Source of the DNA: an uncultured Paracoccaceae bacterium
GTDB taxonomy: Bacteria > Pseudomonadota > Alphaproteobacteria > Rhodobacterales > Rhodobacteraceae
Reading direction: 5' to 3'
DNA: 64,000 nt
Assembly: GCA_947501355.1 (NCBI GenBank)
Contig: CANMVA010000001.1
Span: 248,001-312,000 of the forward strand
Within the stretch, counting starts at the first letter, position 1. The number at the start of each line of letters is the position of its first letter. The position numbers were made by a program, and so were the translations under genes. Positions 1 to 9,182 of the stretch are shown one piece after another. The notes under the pieces are model-generated. The model was not told the DNA's origin. It saw only the letters and a program-made list of their open reading frames with translations, and made no database searches.

Positions 1-14
1 CCGGTTCTTGAAAC

Positions 15-30
15 GGGCGCAAAAGCGTCC
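15..30 (+). other. small hairpin in the fliC 5' leader (GGGCGC-AAAA-GCGTCC)
   Basis: 6-bp stem with one G-U wobble and an AAAA loop, 21 nt upstream of the fliC ATG; AAGGA ribosome-binding site downstream of it. Confidence 0.4.
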
Positions 31-51
31 AGAACATAAGGATAGACACCG

Positions 52-1551
52 ATGTCTAGTATTCTGACGAACAACAGTGCGATGGTCGCGCTTCAAACAT
101 TGAAGTCGATCAACTCTGACCTGGCGAAAACCCAAAACGAAATCTCGACCGGTAAGTCGATCGCGACGGCAAAAGACAACGCGGCAGTCTGGGCGATCTC
201 GAAAGTGATGGAATCGGATGTGAACGGTTTCAAAGCGATCTCTGAAAGCCTGTCGCTGGGCGAATCCACCGTGGCTGTGGCCCGTCAGGGTTCCGAGACG
301 GTCACCGACCTGCTGACGCAGATCAAAGGCAAAGTCGTTGCCGCCCAGGAAGAAAACGTCGACCGTGAGAAGATCCAGACGGATATCGAGGCCCTGCGCA
401 ATCAGATCTCATCGGTTGTGAATGCGGCGCAGTTCAACGGGCTGAACATGCTGAAAGGCACGGATGACGTGAACATCCTGTCTTCGCTTGATCGCAGCGG
501 CGACGGGTCTGTCGAAGCGCAGAACATCAAAGTGCAGCGGTCTGACATGACGACCAGTGCAGGCACGTATGGTGCCGCCACGGAAACGGATTTGTCCACC
601 AACGGCACACGCAGCGCCGCGACGGCAACAAACGCCGCCAATGCCGCAACACTGACCTTCGCAGCCGACACCGATTACAGCCACGAAGGGTTCACCTTCG
701 ACATTGCGGGCACAACCCTTGTGATCAGCGCCGGCGAGTTGGCAGGCGACGAAGCTGCGGCGGCGGGTGTCGTTTCAGCCCGGATCAACGCTCTGGGTCT
801 TGAAGGTATCGAGGCCTCGGTCTCGGGCGCTGTCGTCTCGGTGAATTCGACGCGCGCCTTTGAAGCGGTTGAAGTCACCGCGACGCTGTCGACAGACGGC
901 ACAGGCGCAGGTGATGTGACCCTGGCAAACGGCACAATCCCCGAACGCGCTGAGAACGTGACGTTCTCTTCTTCGGCGGCGGTGAACGAAGGTGACGGTT
1001 ACAAGCTGACCGTTGGTGATCAGACCTTCACCTATGTCGCTGGCAAGAACGAAAGCTTCGAGGACGTTGCGAAAGGGCTGAAGACCGCCGTTGACGCGGG
1101 CGGTATCGAAGGTGTGACCACGAAAGTTGCCAAGAACGACAACGGTGACTGGATGATCAAGGTCGACAATGACACCTCGTCCGCGATGGCAATTGCGATT
1201 GCTGGCCGGGCAGGTGGCGAAGCGTCCGGTGGTCTGTTCGGACTGGATGGCATTGATGTCAGCACCAATGCAGGCGCCGATGCGGCTCTGAGCAATATCG
1301 AGAACCTGATCCAGAACGCCATCGACAGCTCGGCCTCCTTCGGTTCTGCGCAAGGGCGGATCGAGACGCAGTCTGACTTCATCAGCAAGCTGACCGACTC
1401 CCTGAAGACAGGCATCGGCACGCTGGTTGACGCCGATATGGAGGAAGCCTCCGCACGGCTGCAGGCCCTGCAGGTGCAGCAGCAGCTGGGCACCCAGTCG
1501 CTCTCCATCGCGAACCAGGCACCGCAGTCGATTCTGTCGCTCTTCCGGTAG
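52..1551 (+). CDS. fliC: flagellin
   Basis: N-terminal SSILTNNSAMVALQTLKSIN and C-terminal QVQQQLGTQSLSIANQAPQSILSLFR are typical flagellin D0/D1 termini. Confidence 0.97.
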   Translation: MSSILTNNSAMVALQTLKSINSDLAKTQNEISTGKSIATAKDNAAVWAISKVMESDVNGFKAISESLSLGESTVAVARQGSETVTDLLTQIKGKVVAAQEENVDREKIQTDIEALRNQISSVVNAAQFNGLNMLKGTDDVNILSSLDRSGDGSVEAQNIKVQRSDMTTSAGTYGAATETDLSTNGTRSAATATNAANAATLTFAADTDYSHEGFTFDIAGTTLVISAGELAGDEAAAAGVVSARINALGLEGIEASVSGAVVSVNSTRAFEAVEVTATLSTDGTGAGDVTLANGTIPERAENVTFSSSAAVNEGDGYKLTVGDQTFTYVAGKNESFEDVAKGLKTAVDAGGIEGVTTKVAKNDNGDWMIKVDNDTSSAMAIAIAGRAGGEASGGLFGLDGIDVSTNAGADAALSNIENLIQNAIDSSASFGSAQGRIETQSDFISKLTDSLKTGIGTLVDADMEEASARLQALQVQQQLGTQSLSIANQAPQSILSLFR

Positions 1552-1558
1552 GATAATG

Positions 1559-1593
1559 CGCGGGGCCAGCCGATTCTGGCCCCGCGTCTCTTT
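1559..1593 (+). terminator. intrinsic terminator after fliC
   Basis: 11-bp perfect stem CGCGGGGCCAG-ccgatt-CTGGCCCCGCG followed by TCTCTTT. Confidence 0.8.
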
Positions 1594-1640
1594 CAAGATT
1601 TCCACGATATCGAGCTAAGGCTTTAGGGAAGGACTCCCCC

Positions 1641-2012
1641 GTGACAGCACCACAAATGGCACAATCCGCCTACTCCGTCACCGCCACTTCCGTCCGCACA
1701 CCACGCGGCACCGAATACGATGCAATCGCCAAAATCACTGGTCGATTGAAGGCCAGCACGACAAGCACCGCTACATCCTTCGCCGGTCTGGTGCGCGCTC
1801 TTCATGACAACCGCCGCCTCTGGACGCTTCTGGCAGCCGATGTGTCAGACGATGACAACCAGCTTCCAAAAGACGTGCGCGCGCAGATCTTCTATCTGGC
1901 AGAGTTTGTCTCTCAACACACAAGCAAGGTTTTGCAGAAACAGGGCGATGTCGAGGTTCTGATCGACATCAACAGCGCCATTCTGCGCGGCCTCAAACCG
2001 AAAGGGATTTGA
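1641..2012 (+). CDS. flaF: flagellar biosynthesis regulator FlaF
   Basis: FlaF-like sequence (AYSVTATSVRTPRGTEYDAIAKITGRL...) directly between fliC and flbT. Confidence 0.9.
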   Translation: MTAPQMAQSAYSVTATSVRTPRGTEYDAIAKITGRLKASTTSTATSFAGLVRALHDNRRLWTLLAADVSDDDNQLPKDVRAQIFYLAEFVSQHTSKVLQKQGDVEVLIDINSAILRGLKPKGI

Positions 2013-2013
2013 T

Positions 2014-2418
2014 ATGGCCGGACTGGTCTTAAAACTTGGCCCTCGTGAGAGAGTGCTCATCAACGGAGCCGTTGTCGAAAACGGGGATCGTCGAAGCCGG
2101 TTGGCGGTCATGACACCAAATGCCAACATCCTTAGGCTGCGGGATGCGATCCACCCGGAGGATGCGAAAACTCCGGTGCGCCGGGTCTGCTACATCGCCC
2201 AGCTGGTTTTGTCAGGCGACGCTGATGCTGAAGATGCAAAGCATCAACTGCTGCGCGGAATCGAACAGCTGAGCCTTGCGTTGACCGACCATGATAGTCG
2301 CGCCTGTATGGCCTTGGCGACAGATGCGGTGCTTGAGGAAGACTACTACAAGGCTTTGAAGGCCTTGCGCAGCCTGCTGCCGCGCGAGGATCGGCTTTTG
2401 TCAGCCTCCTTCGCATGA
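2014..2418 (+). CDS. flbT: flagellar biosynthesis repressor FlbT
   Basis: FlbT-like sequence (LVLKLGPRERVLINGAVVENGDRRSRL); follows flaF. Confidence 0.92.
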   Translation: MAGLVLKLGPRERVLINGAVVENGDRRSRLAVMTPNANILRLRDAIHPEDAKTPVRRVCYIAQLVLSGDADAEDAKHQLLRGIEQLSLALTDHDSRACMALATDAVLEEDYYKALKALRSLLPREDRLLSASFA

Positions 2419-3209
2419 GTTTTCAGCCGATCATTCCCCTAACTGGCCTTGCTGGCTGGAACTTCCTCAATCGCACGATGGAGACACAGCGCACTGCGTT
2501 TGAAAACAGTCCCAGTGTGAAGCGCGACGTGGATTACTTTCAGGAGAAGATCGGCGATGTCACCAGCGCGAAAGAGCTTGTGGCGGACCGGCGGCTTTTA
2601 AGCGTTGCCTTGGGCGCGTTCGGGTTGGAAGCCGATATCGGGAACAAGTACTTTATTCAAAAGATCCTTGAGGACGGGACAAGTGATCCGGAGGCTTTGG
2701 GCAACAAACTTGCCGACAAGCGCTATCTAGCCCTATCTGAAGCGTTTGGGTTTGGCGACAATGCGATCCCGCTCAGCCAAGCCGATGGATTTGCGGGCAA
2801 GATCACCGATCAGTTTCATGCGCGCCAGTTTGAGGTTGCCGTCGGACAGCAGAACGAAGACCTGCGGCTTGCCCTTAATCTGGATCGTGACCTGTCCGAC
2901 ATCGTTGAGCAGTCCACCAGCGAGAACACGAAATGGTTTTCGATTATGGGCAACCCGCCTCTCCGTCAGGTTTTTGAAACCGCGTTGAATATGCCGACCG
3001 GGTCCGCGCAGCTGGATCTGGACCAGCAATTGGGTCTGTTCAAGGACAGTGCAGAGCGGGTTTTTGGATCAAGCGACCCGGCAATTTTTACATCGCAAGA
3101 AGCACAAGAAGATCTGGTTCAAACATTCTTACTGCGAAGTCAGATTGCCCAAGCTCAATCCTTCCAATCCTCTGCCTCCATCGCCTTGACGCTGCTAAGC
3201 AACCTTTAA
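2415..3209 (+). CDS. DUF1217-family flagellar-locus protein
   Basis: 264 aa; DUF1217-like features (SPSVKRDVDYFQEKIG..., LLSVALGAFGLEADIGNKYFIQKILEDG); 4-nt overlap with flbT. Confidence 0.75.
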   Translation: MSFQPIIPLTGLAGWNFLNRTMETQRTAFENSPSVKRDVDYFQEKIGDVTSAKELVADRRLLSVALGAFGLEADIGNKYFIQKILEDGTSDPEALGNKLADKRYLALSEAFGFGDNAIPLSQADGFAGKITDQFHARQFEVAVGQQNEDLRLALNLDRDLSDIVEQSTSENTKWFSIMGNPPLRQVFETALNMPTGSAQLDLDQQLGLFKDSAERVFGSSDPAIFTSQEAQEDLVQTFLLRSQIAQAQSFQSSASIALTLLSNL

Positions 3210-3273
3210 AGGCGAAGTGTTCTGGCGAAGAGGTTTTGTCTCATCGCATCTTCGACATCGAGCCGGTTTCGCG

Positions 3274-4620
3274 CTAGTCGACCGGTAAGTCACCAGCGCC
3301 CACAATCGTGTCCGAACCGATTGCATCCTGCAAAGCGGCAAAGCTGTCTGGGATCGAGCCATGCAAGCTCATTAGACTGTCTAGGCTTTGATGACTTTGA
3401 ACTGCCGCATCCACAAGCGGGTCGGCACCCGGCGCGTAAAGACCCGCCTGCACCATCATTTCCGCAGAGGCATAGGCCCCCGCCAGAGCACGGCCGCGGG
3501 TTAGTAAAGCATTCTCTTCGGCGGTCGCGGCATCCGGCAGGCTCCTTGAGACCGATCGCAGCAGATCAATCGCTGGAAATCGGCCTCTCTCAGCGATCTT
3601 TCGGTCCAGAACGACGTGTCCGTCGAGAACGCCACGCACGATATCCGCGATGGGTTCATCCATATCCGAGCCTGCAACCAGAACGGAGAGCACGGCGGTA
3701 ATGTGACCTTCGTCCATACCGCCAGGCCCCAGACGCTCACAGAGGGACATCAACATATGCGCCGTCGACGGGGGGTAGCCGCGCAGACTTGCCGACTCGC
3801 CTGACGCAAGCGCTATTTCGCGATGCGCTTCGGCAAAGCGTGTCAGGCTGTCGGCCAAGAACAAAACATGCTGGCCCTGATCGCGAAAAAACTCTGCAAC
3901 AGCCATGGCCGTCCACGCGCATTGGCGCCGCAACAGGGGCGAGCTGTCGGACGTGGCCGCGACAATGATCGTGCGAGACATGCCATCCGGCCCCAGGACT
4001 TTGTCGACGAAATCACGCAACTCGCGTCCTCGTTCTCCGATCAGGGCGATGACGCAGAGATCACTTTCAAGGCCTTTTGCCAGATCCCCCAGAAGAGAGG
4101 ATTTGCCAACACCGGAGCCGGCGAAAAGGCCGATCCGCTGTCCCTCTACTATGGGGAGGAACGTATTGAAGGCGGCTATCCCGGTTTCCAAACGCTTGCC
4201 AAATGCACCCCGTGTGGCGGGCAGTGGCGGGGCCGCGTGGATCGAGCGAACCTCGGCACCCGGCATCAAGGCGCGCCCGTCCAGCGGGAGGCCGTTCGGA
4301 TCAATCACACGACCGATCCAACTTTGGTGCGGGGCAACCTGCAGTGGATCAAGATGGCGCACCTGCATCCCGGTCACGACACCGCCAAGCGGACGTTCCG
4401 GCAGCATGGTTAACGTATCTTCGGCAAGGCTGATCACCTCGCCACCGATCGCGTTCAAGGACGGGCCGCGCACATCCAAACGATCCCCCAGGGCCGCGAC
4501 GTCGTTCAGACCCGACACGCGCAACACGCCTTTTTCGACATTTTCGACGCGCCCGACACGCCGGGACGGCGCAGATCGGGAAAGCCGTTGCGACAGGCAA
4601 CTGAGATCAGGGTGGGTCAC
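3274..4620 (-). CDS. fliI: flagellar protein export ATPase FliI
   Basis: Walker A GLFAGSGVGKSSLLGDLAKG and F1-beta-like architecture. GTG start at 4620 chosen: AAAGGAG lies just upstream and this avoids a 185-nt overlap with flgB (track ORF starts at 4890). Confidence 0.93.
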   Translation of the reverse strand: MTHPDLSCLSQRLSRSAPSRRVGRVENVEKGVLRVSGLNDVAALGDRLDVRGPSLNAIGGEVISLAEDTLTMLPERPLGGVVTGMQVRHLDPLQVAPHQSWIGRVIDPNGLPLDGRALMPGAEVRSIHAAPPLPATRGAFGKRLETGIAAFNTFLPIVEGQRIGLFAGSGVGKSSLLGDLAKGLESDLCVIALIGERGRELRDFVDKVLGPDGMSRTIIVAATSDSSPLLRRQCAWTAMAVAEFFRDQGQHVLFLADSLTRFAEAHREIALASGESASLRGYPPSTAHMLMSLCERLGPGGMDEGHITAVLSVLVAGSDMDEPIADIVRGVLDGHVVLDRKIAERGRFPAIDLLRSVSRSLPDAATAEENALLTRGRALAGAYASAEMMVQAGLYAPGADPLVDAAVQSHQSLDSLMSLHGSIPDSFAALQDAIGSDTIVGAGDLPVD

Positions 4621-4644
4621 GGGAAAACTCCTTTGACGCGTTGA

Positions 4645-4669
4645 AACCCTTTCTAAAGGAATCAGGGTT
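4645..4669. promoter_or_regulatory. inverted repeat in the divergent fliI/flgB intergenic region
   Basis: AACCCT-N13-AGGGTT, exact 6-bp arms, between the two divergent start codons. Confidence 0.35.
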
Positions 4670-4705
4670 AAGCCTTGGTTGAGATAGTTCGAGGGAGAAG
4701 CCCCG

Positions 4706-5089
4706 ATGTTTGATAACCTTGAGATTTTCCGCTCTGCCGGAGCGATGGCGCGCCACGCGGCGCAGCGCCAATCCGTTGTTGCCGAAAACATCGCGAATGC
4801 GGACACGCCCGGATATCGCACCAAGGATGTGACCACGTTCACCGCGCCCGGCGGCGACCCGCAGAGCGGTATGAAATCGACGCGCGGCACTCATCTTGAA
4901 ACCGGGTCACGCACCACGACCGCGTCCATCATTCTGGGCGATCAGTCGGGTCTTTCGCCAAATGGCAACTCCGTCTCGCTTGAGAGCGAAATGTTCAAAT
5001 CCATCGAAGCAGAGCGGCAACACAGCCGGGCCATGACGATCTATAAATCGTCGCTCGACATTCTGCGCGCCAGCCTCGGGCGGCGGTAA
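4706..5089 (+). CDS. flgB: flagellar basal-body rod protein FlgB
   Basis: FlgB motif AQRQSVVAENIANADTPGYRTKDV. Confidence 0.95.
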   Translation: MFDNLEIFRSAGAMARHAAQRQSVVAENIANADTPGYRTKDVTTFTAPGGDPQSGMKSTRGTHLETGSRTTTASIILGDQSGLSPNGNSVSLESEMFKSIEAERQHSRAMTIYKSSLDILRASLGRR

Positions 5090-5101
5090 GGAGCGCAGGG
5101 T

Positions 5102-5494
5102 ATGAGTGATTTTTCCAACTCGCTGCAAACCGCCGTCAGCGGCATGCGCGCGCAATCGACCCGGCTGCGTCATGTGTCCGAGAATATCGCAAACACCGAC
5201 ACGCCCGGCTACCGGCGCAAAGTCATGAATTTCGAGCAGGTGTCGAAAGACGGGGCGAAGACCGGGGAAGTGCGTTCGGCTGGCATATCGCTGGACCGAA
5301 CGGACCTGACCCGCATCTTCGACCCCGCCCACCCGATGTCGAATGAAGACGGCTACTATGATGGATCGAATGTCGATCTGGTGGTCGAAATTGCAGACGC
5401 CCGCGAGGCGCAACGCAGCTATGAGGCGAACCTCAAAATGTTCGAGCAGACGCGGAAAATGTCGTCGAAACTGCTTGAACTGCTGCGCAAATAA
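5102..5494 (+). CDS. flgC: flagellar basal-body rod protein FlgC
   Basis: TAVSGMRAQSTRLRHVSENIANTDTPGYRRK and C-terminal SYEANLKMFEQTRKM. Confidence 0.95.
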   Translation: MSDFSNSLQTAVSGMRAQSTRLRHVSENIANTDTPGYRRKVMNFEQVSKDGAKTGEVRSAGISLDRTDLTRIFDPAHPMSNEDGYYDGSNVDLVVEIADAREAQRSYEANLKMFEQTRKMSSKLLELLRK

Positions 5495-5505
5495 AGGAGA
5501 CCAGA

Positions 5506-5787
5506 ATGGACATCCGATCCTCATTTGCGGCGCAAGGATACGCTGCAACGAAACCAGCGCTCAGCCCCGGCACGGACGCAGGCGGCGCGCTGAAAGACGC
5601 GGCCAAATCCTTTGCCGCGACCCTGCAGGAAGGCGAAGCGACCGCAAAAGCCGCAATGGCGGGCGGCGCTGATCCGCATGCGCTGGTTGAGGCATTAGCG
5701 CAGACCGAACTGGCGGTCGAGACCGCGGTGACCGTGCGCAACAAGGTGGTCGAGGCATATCAGGAAATCCTCAGGATGCCGGTGTAG
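5506..5787 (+). CDS. fliE: flagellar hook-basal body complex protein FliE
   Basis: FliE-like C terminus (GADPHALVEALAQTELAVETAVTVRNKVVEAYQEILRMPV), between flgC and fliQ. Confidence 0.92.
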   Translation: MDIRSSFAAQGYAATKPALSPGTDAGGALKDAAKSFAATLQEGEATAKAAMAGGADPHALVEALAQTELAVETAVTVRNKVVEAYQEILRMPV

Positions 5788-5791
5788 GCCC

Positions 5792-6058
5792 ATGGATGAC
5801 GTGCTGTTCTACGACACGCTCCGGCAAGCGCTTTGGATTTCCGTGATCGTGTCGATCCCGATCCTGTCAGTGGCGTTGGTTACCGGCCTCTTTGTTGGCC
5901 TGTTTCAGGCGCTGACATCAGTGCAGGAAATGACGCTGACATTCGTGCCAAAACTGGGGGCCATCGTGATCGTCTTCTGGATGACGATGGGCTTCATGTC
6001 AGAGACACTGGTGTCGTTCTTCCAGAACCAGGTCGTCCCGCTGATCGCGGGGGTCTGA
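5792..6058 (+). CDS. fliQ: flagellar export protein FliQ
   Basis: 88 aa, two TM segments; GLFVGLFQALTSVQEMTLTFVPK. Confidence 0.95.
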   Translation: MDDVLFYDTLRQALWISVIVSIPILSVALVTGLFVGLFQALTSVQEMTLTFVPKLGAIVIVFWMTMGFMSETLVSFFQNQVVPLIAGV

Positions 6059-6061
6059 GCG

Positions 6062-6772
6062 ATGGAGAATGCCAGCTACACCACCCTGACCCGGCAATCC
6101 GGCCTGATGCGCGAGATACAGTCCGTTGCGAACAATATCGCAAACGCATCGACCACCGGGTTCCGGCGCGAAGGTGTCGTGTTCTCGGAACATGTGACCG
6201 ATCTGGGCGAAGTTCCGTCCCTGTCGATGGCGCGGGCCGGAGGGCATCACGTCGATACGCGTCAAGGCGGGTTTGAAAAAACCGGAGGTCCGCTTGATCT
6301 GGCCATCGAAGGCGATGGGTATTTCATGATTGAGACCCCAGAGGGGGAGCGATTGACCCGCGCTGGGCATTTCATGTCGAACGGCGAAGGTGACCTGGTC
6401 ACGCCCGAGGGCTTCCGCGTGTTGGATGCAGGCGGTGCGCCGGTCTTCGTTCCGCCCGGCGCGGCAAGCATCAGCATCGCAGCCGATGGCACGATGAGCG
6501 CGGATGGCGAACCCATCTCGCAGCTTGGCCTTTTCACTGCGGACCCTGCCGGTTTGCAACGCGTCGGAAACACAATGTTCGAGGCTACGACCGGCGCTGA
6601 GCCGCTGATTGGCGGCACCATGCTGCAGGGGTTCTTGGAAGGATCAAATGTCGATCCGGTGACCGAGATTGCCCGCATGATCGAGGTTCAACGCTCTTAC
6701 GAGCTGGGCCAGAAATTTCTTGAGAAAGAGGACGAGCGGCTCCGCTCCGTCCAGAAACTCGTAGGCCGATAG
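6062..6772 (+). CDS. flgF: flagellar basal-body rod protein FlgF
   Basis: SVANNIANASTTGFRREGV and LEGSNVDPVTEIARMIEVQRSYELGQKF. Confidence 0.93.
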   Translation: MENASYTTLTRQSGLMREIQSVANNIANASTTGFRREGVVFSEHVTDLGEVPSLSMARAGGHHVDTRQGGFEKTGGPLDLAIEGDGYFMIETPEGERLTRAGHFMSNGEGDLVTPEGFRVLDAGGAPVFVPPGAASISIAADGTMSADGEPISQLGLFTADPAGLQRVGNTMFEATTGAEPLIGGTMLQGFLEGSNVDPVTEIARMIEVQRSYELGQKFLEKEDERLRSVQKLVGR

Positions 6773-6783
6773 GAGGTGCCGCC

Positions 6784-7569
6784 ATGCGCGCCCTGAAAAT
6801 TGCAGCCACAGGCATGACCGCTCAGCAGATGCGGGTTGAGGTGATTTCCAACAACCTCGCGAACATGAATACGACCGGGTATAACGCCCGCCGAGCCGAA
6901 TTTGCGGACCTGCATTACCAACAGCAAAGCCGCCCCGGAACAATCAGTTCATCCAGTGGTTCCGTGTTGCCTGCGGGCGTGCAACTTGGCCTTGGAGTCC
7001 GGCCGACGGCCGTGTCCGTTAACCTTGCGCAAGGGGCGCTCTCCGTCTCTGGCGGCGATCTGGATATCGCAATTGAAGGGCAGGGTTATCTTGAAGTAAC
7101 GCTGCCCTCGGGCCTGTCCGGGTATACGCGCGATGGGGCGCTCAAGCGCTCTGCCGATGGGTTGATCGTGACGTCTGACGGGCATCCGGTTGCGCCGGAA
7201 ATCACAGTTCCCAACGATGCACGCAGCATTTCGATTAATGCCGATGGCGAGGTTTACGCCTATTTCAACGACCGGGTTGAGGCAGAGCTTCTGGGCCAGT
7301 TTACCCTTGCTGGTTTTGCCAACCCGAAAGGGCTTGAGGCGATGGGCAGCAACCTCTTTCTGGAAACATCTGCGTCTGGCCCAGCGACCGTCGGCGCGCC
7401 CGGCGAAGAAGGGCTGGGCATCGTGCGGCAGGGCTATCTTGAGGATAGCTCCGTCGATGCAGTCAAAGAGGTTACCGACCTGATCGAGGCGCAGCGCGGT
7501 TACGAATTGAATGCCAAGGTCATCACCGCCGCCGATCAAATGCTTTCAGCGACGACGCAGATTCGGTGA
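6784..7569 (+). CDS. flgG: flagellar basal-body rod protein FlgG
   Basis: MRALKIAATGMTAQQMRVEVISNNLANMNTTGYN...; 261 aa. Confidence 0.96.
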   Translation: MRALKIAATGMTAQQMRVEVISNNLANMNTTGYNARRAEFADLHYQQQSRPGTISSSSGSVLPAGVQLGLGVRPTAVSVNLAQGALSVSGGDLDIAIEGQGYLEVTLPSGLSGYTRDGALKRSADGLIVTSDGHPVAPEITVPNDARSISINADGEVYAYFNDRVEAELLGQFTLAGFANPKGLEAMGSNLFLETSASGPATVGAPGEEGLGIVRQGYLEDSSVDAVKEVTDLIEAQRGYELNAKVITAADQMLSATTQIR

Positions 7570-7982
7570 GACGTCTCGTACCCCTCCTTTGCCTGATGGC
7601 AACACCGGTGACGGCGGACACAGTCTTTGCGACGCGAACCGTGCGCAGCCAAGCGGTAATCACGGCGGACGACGTCGTGCTGAAAGAAGGTGCATTGCCC
7701 GGCACGCTCAACGCGTTGTCGCAAGCCATCGGGCGCGAGGCGCGTGTCGTGCTTTACGCGGGTCGCCCGATCCTGACAGACGACATCGCCGCCCCGGCTT
7801 TGGTTGAACGGAACCAGACCGTCACCCTGATTTTCAATCGCAGCGGATTGAAGATTTCGACCGATGGGCGCGCGCTGGAGCGGGGTGCCGTAGGCGACCT
7901 CGTTCGCGCGATGAACCTGTCATCACGCAGCACAGTTAACGGCACCGTCACGGCTGACGGTCATATCGAGATTGGACAATAG
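7566..7982 (+). CDS. flgA: flagellar P-ring assembly chaperone FlgA
   Basis: SAF-like domain (VRSQAVITADDVVLKEGAL...GRPILTDDIAAPALVERNQTVTLIF); signal peptide; flgG-flgA-flgH order. Confidence 0.9.
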   Translation: MRRLVPLLCLMATPVTADTVFATRTVRSQAVITADDVVLKEGALPGTLNALSQAIGREARVVLYAGRPILTDDIAAPALVERNQTVTLIFNRSGLKISTDGRALERGAVGDLVRAMNLSSRSTVNGTVTADGHIEIGQ

Positions 7983-8705
7983 ATGCACAAATCCCTTTTG
8001 ATCTGCGCGCTGATGATCGCGGGCTGCGCTCGTGTCGAAAACATCGGTCAGGCGCCGAAATTCACACCGGTGCAAAGCAACACGGAAAGCCTTGCGATGC
8101 TTACCCCCGGCCTGCCGATGCGGGCAGAGGTCGAGAGCCCGCTTGATCAAGCCTCCCTCTGGGATGGCGGTCGGCAGTCGCTGTTGGGGGATCGCCGCGC
8201 GGTGCAGCGCGGGGATATCCTGACGGTGGTGATTGAAATCGACGAGAAGGCCGAGATTTCAAACTCGTCCAAACGCAGCCGCAAGGGCAGTGAATCCATG
8301 GAGATCCCAAATCTTTTGGGCATCCCCCAGCGCTTCGATCCGAAACTGCCCGAAGGTGCGTCCTTGGGCAGCGCGGTGGACCTTAGTTCTTCCAGCAATT
8401 CAGGCGGGGATGGGTCCGTCAAACGGCGCGAGAAGCTAACGCTGCGCGTCGCGGCGACCATCGTTGACGTCATGCCGAATGGCGTTCTGGCAATCGAAGG
8501 CTCGCAGGAAGTGCGCGTGAATTTCGAGCTGCGCGAGCTTTTGGTCAGCGGGTTCGTGCGCCCAGAAGACATCTCGCGCCAGAACGAGATCACCTCTGAC
8601 AAGATCGCCTCTGCCCGGATCTCCTATGGCGGCCGTGGGCAGATCACGGATGTGCAGCAACCCCGATATGGTCAGCAAGTGGCCGATATCTTCCTACCGT
8701 TCTAG
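7983..8705 (+). CDS. flgH: flagellar L-ring lipoprotein FlgH
   Basis: lipobox LMIAGCARV; SLLGDRRAVQRGDILTVVIEIDEKAEISNSSKRSR; C-terminal RYGQQVADIFLPF. Confidence 0.94.
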   Translation: MHKSLLICALMIAGCARVENIGQAPKFTPVQSNTESLAMLTPGLPMRAEVESPLDQASLWDGGRQSLLGDRRAVQRGDILTVVIEIDEKAEISNSSKRSRKGSESMEIPNLLGIPQRFDPKLPEGASLGSAVDLSSSSNSGGDGSVKRREKLTLRVAATIVDVMPNGVLAIEGSQEVRVNFELRELLVSGFVRPEDISRQNEITSDKIASARISYGGRGQITDVQQPRYGQQVADIFLPF

Positions 8706-8714
8706 GAGGCACAG

Positions 8715-9182
8715 ATGGGCAAACTTCTTCCAATTCTGATGCTGGCCCTTGGCGCAGGTGCGGGCATTTTTGGCGGCAAACTCATGCTTCCTGAGCCCGA
8801 ACCGGTTGCGGTTGAAGAAGGGGCAGAACCGGTCGAGGCCATGCCCGAAGAGCCCAGCGATGTCGAATATGTCAAACTGAACAACCAGTTTGTGGTTCCT
8901 GTGATTGCGGAAGGTCGGGTCATTTCCCTCGTCGTTCTGGCACTGACAGTCGAGATCAAGCTGGGTGAACGCGAAGCCGTCTATGCGCGCGAGCCACGTC
9001 TGCGGGATGCGTTTTTGCAGGTCATGTTTGACCATGCCAATATCGGCGGGTTCGATGGCGCGTTTACCAATTCATCGTCGATGGACACGTTGCGCCACGC
9101 GTTGAAAATCGTCGCGGTGGACAGCCTCGGCCCGACCGTCAAAGACGTTCTGATCACCGATATCGTCCGCCAGGACAGCTAA
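8715..9182 (+). CDS. FliL-family flagellar basal-body-associated protein (first of two)
   Basis: N-terminal TM, acidic linker, FliL-like domain (YVKLNNQFVVPVIAEGRV...LRDAFLQVMFDHANIGGFDG). Confidence 0.72.
   Translation: MGKLLPILMLALGAGAGIFGGKLMLPEPEPVAVEEGAEPVEAMPEEPSDVEYVKLNNQFVVPVIAEGRVISLVVLALTVEIKLGEREAVYAREPRLRDAFLQVMFDHANIGGFDGAFTNSSSMDTLRHALKIVAVDSLGPTVKDVLITDIVRQDS

Noticed and set aside
775-1605. 276-aa minus-strand ORF
   Set aside because: Antisense to flagellin gene and its terminator.
3274-4890. fliI starting at 4890 as in the ORF track
   Set aside because: Would overlap flgB by 185 nt; a GTG with AAAGGAG at 4620 gives the normal FliI N terminus.
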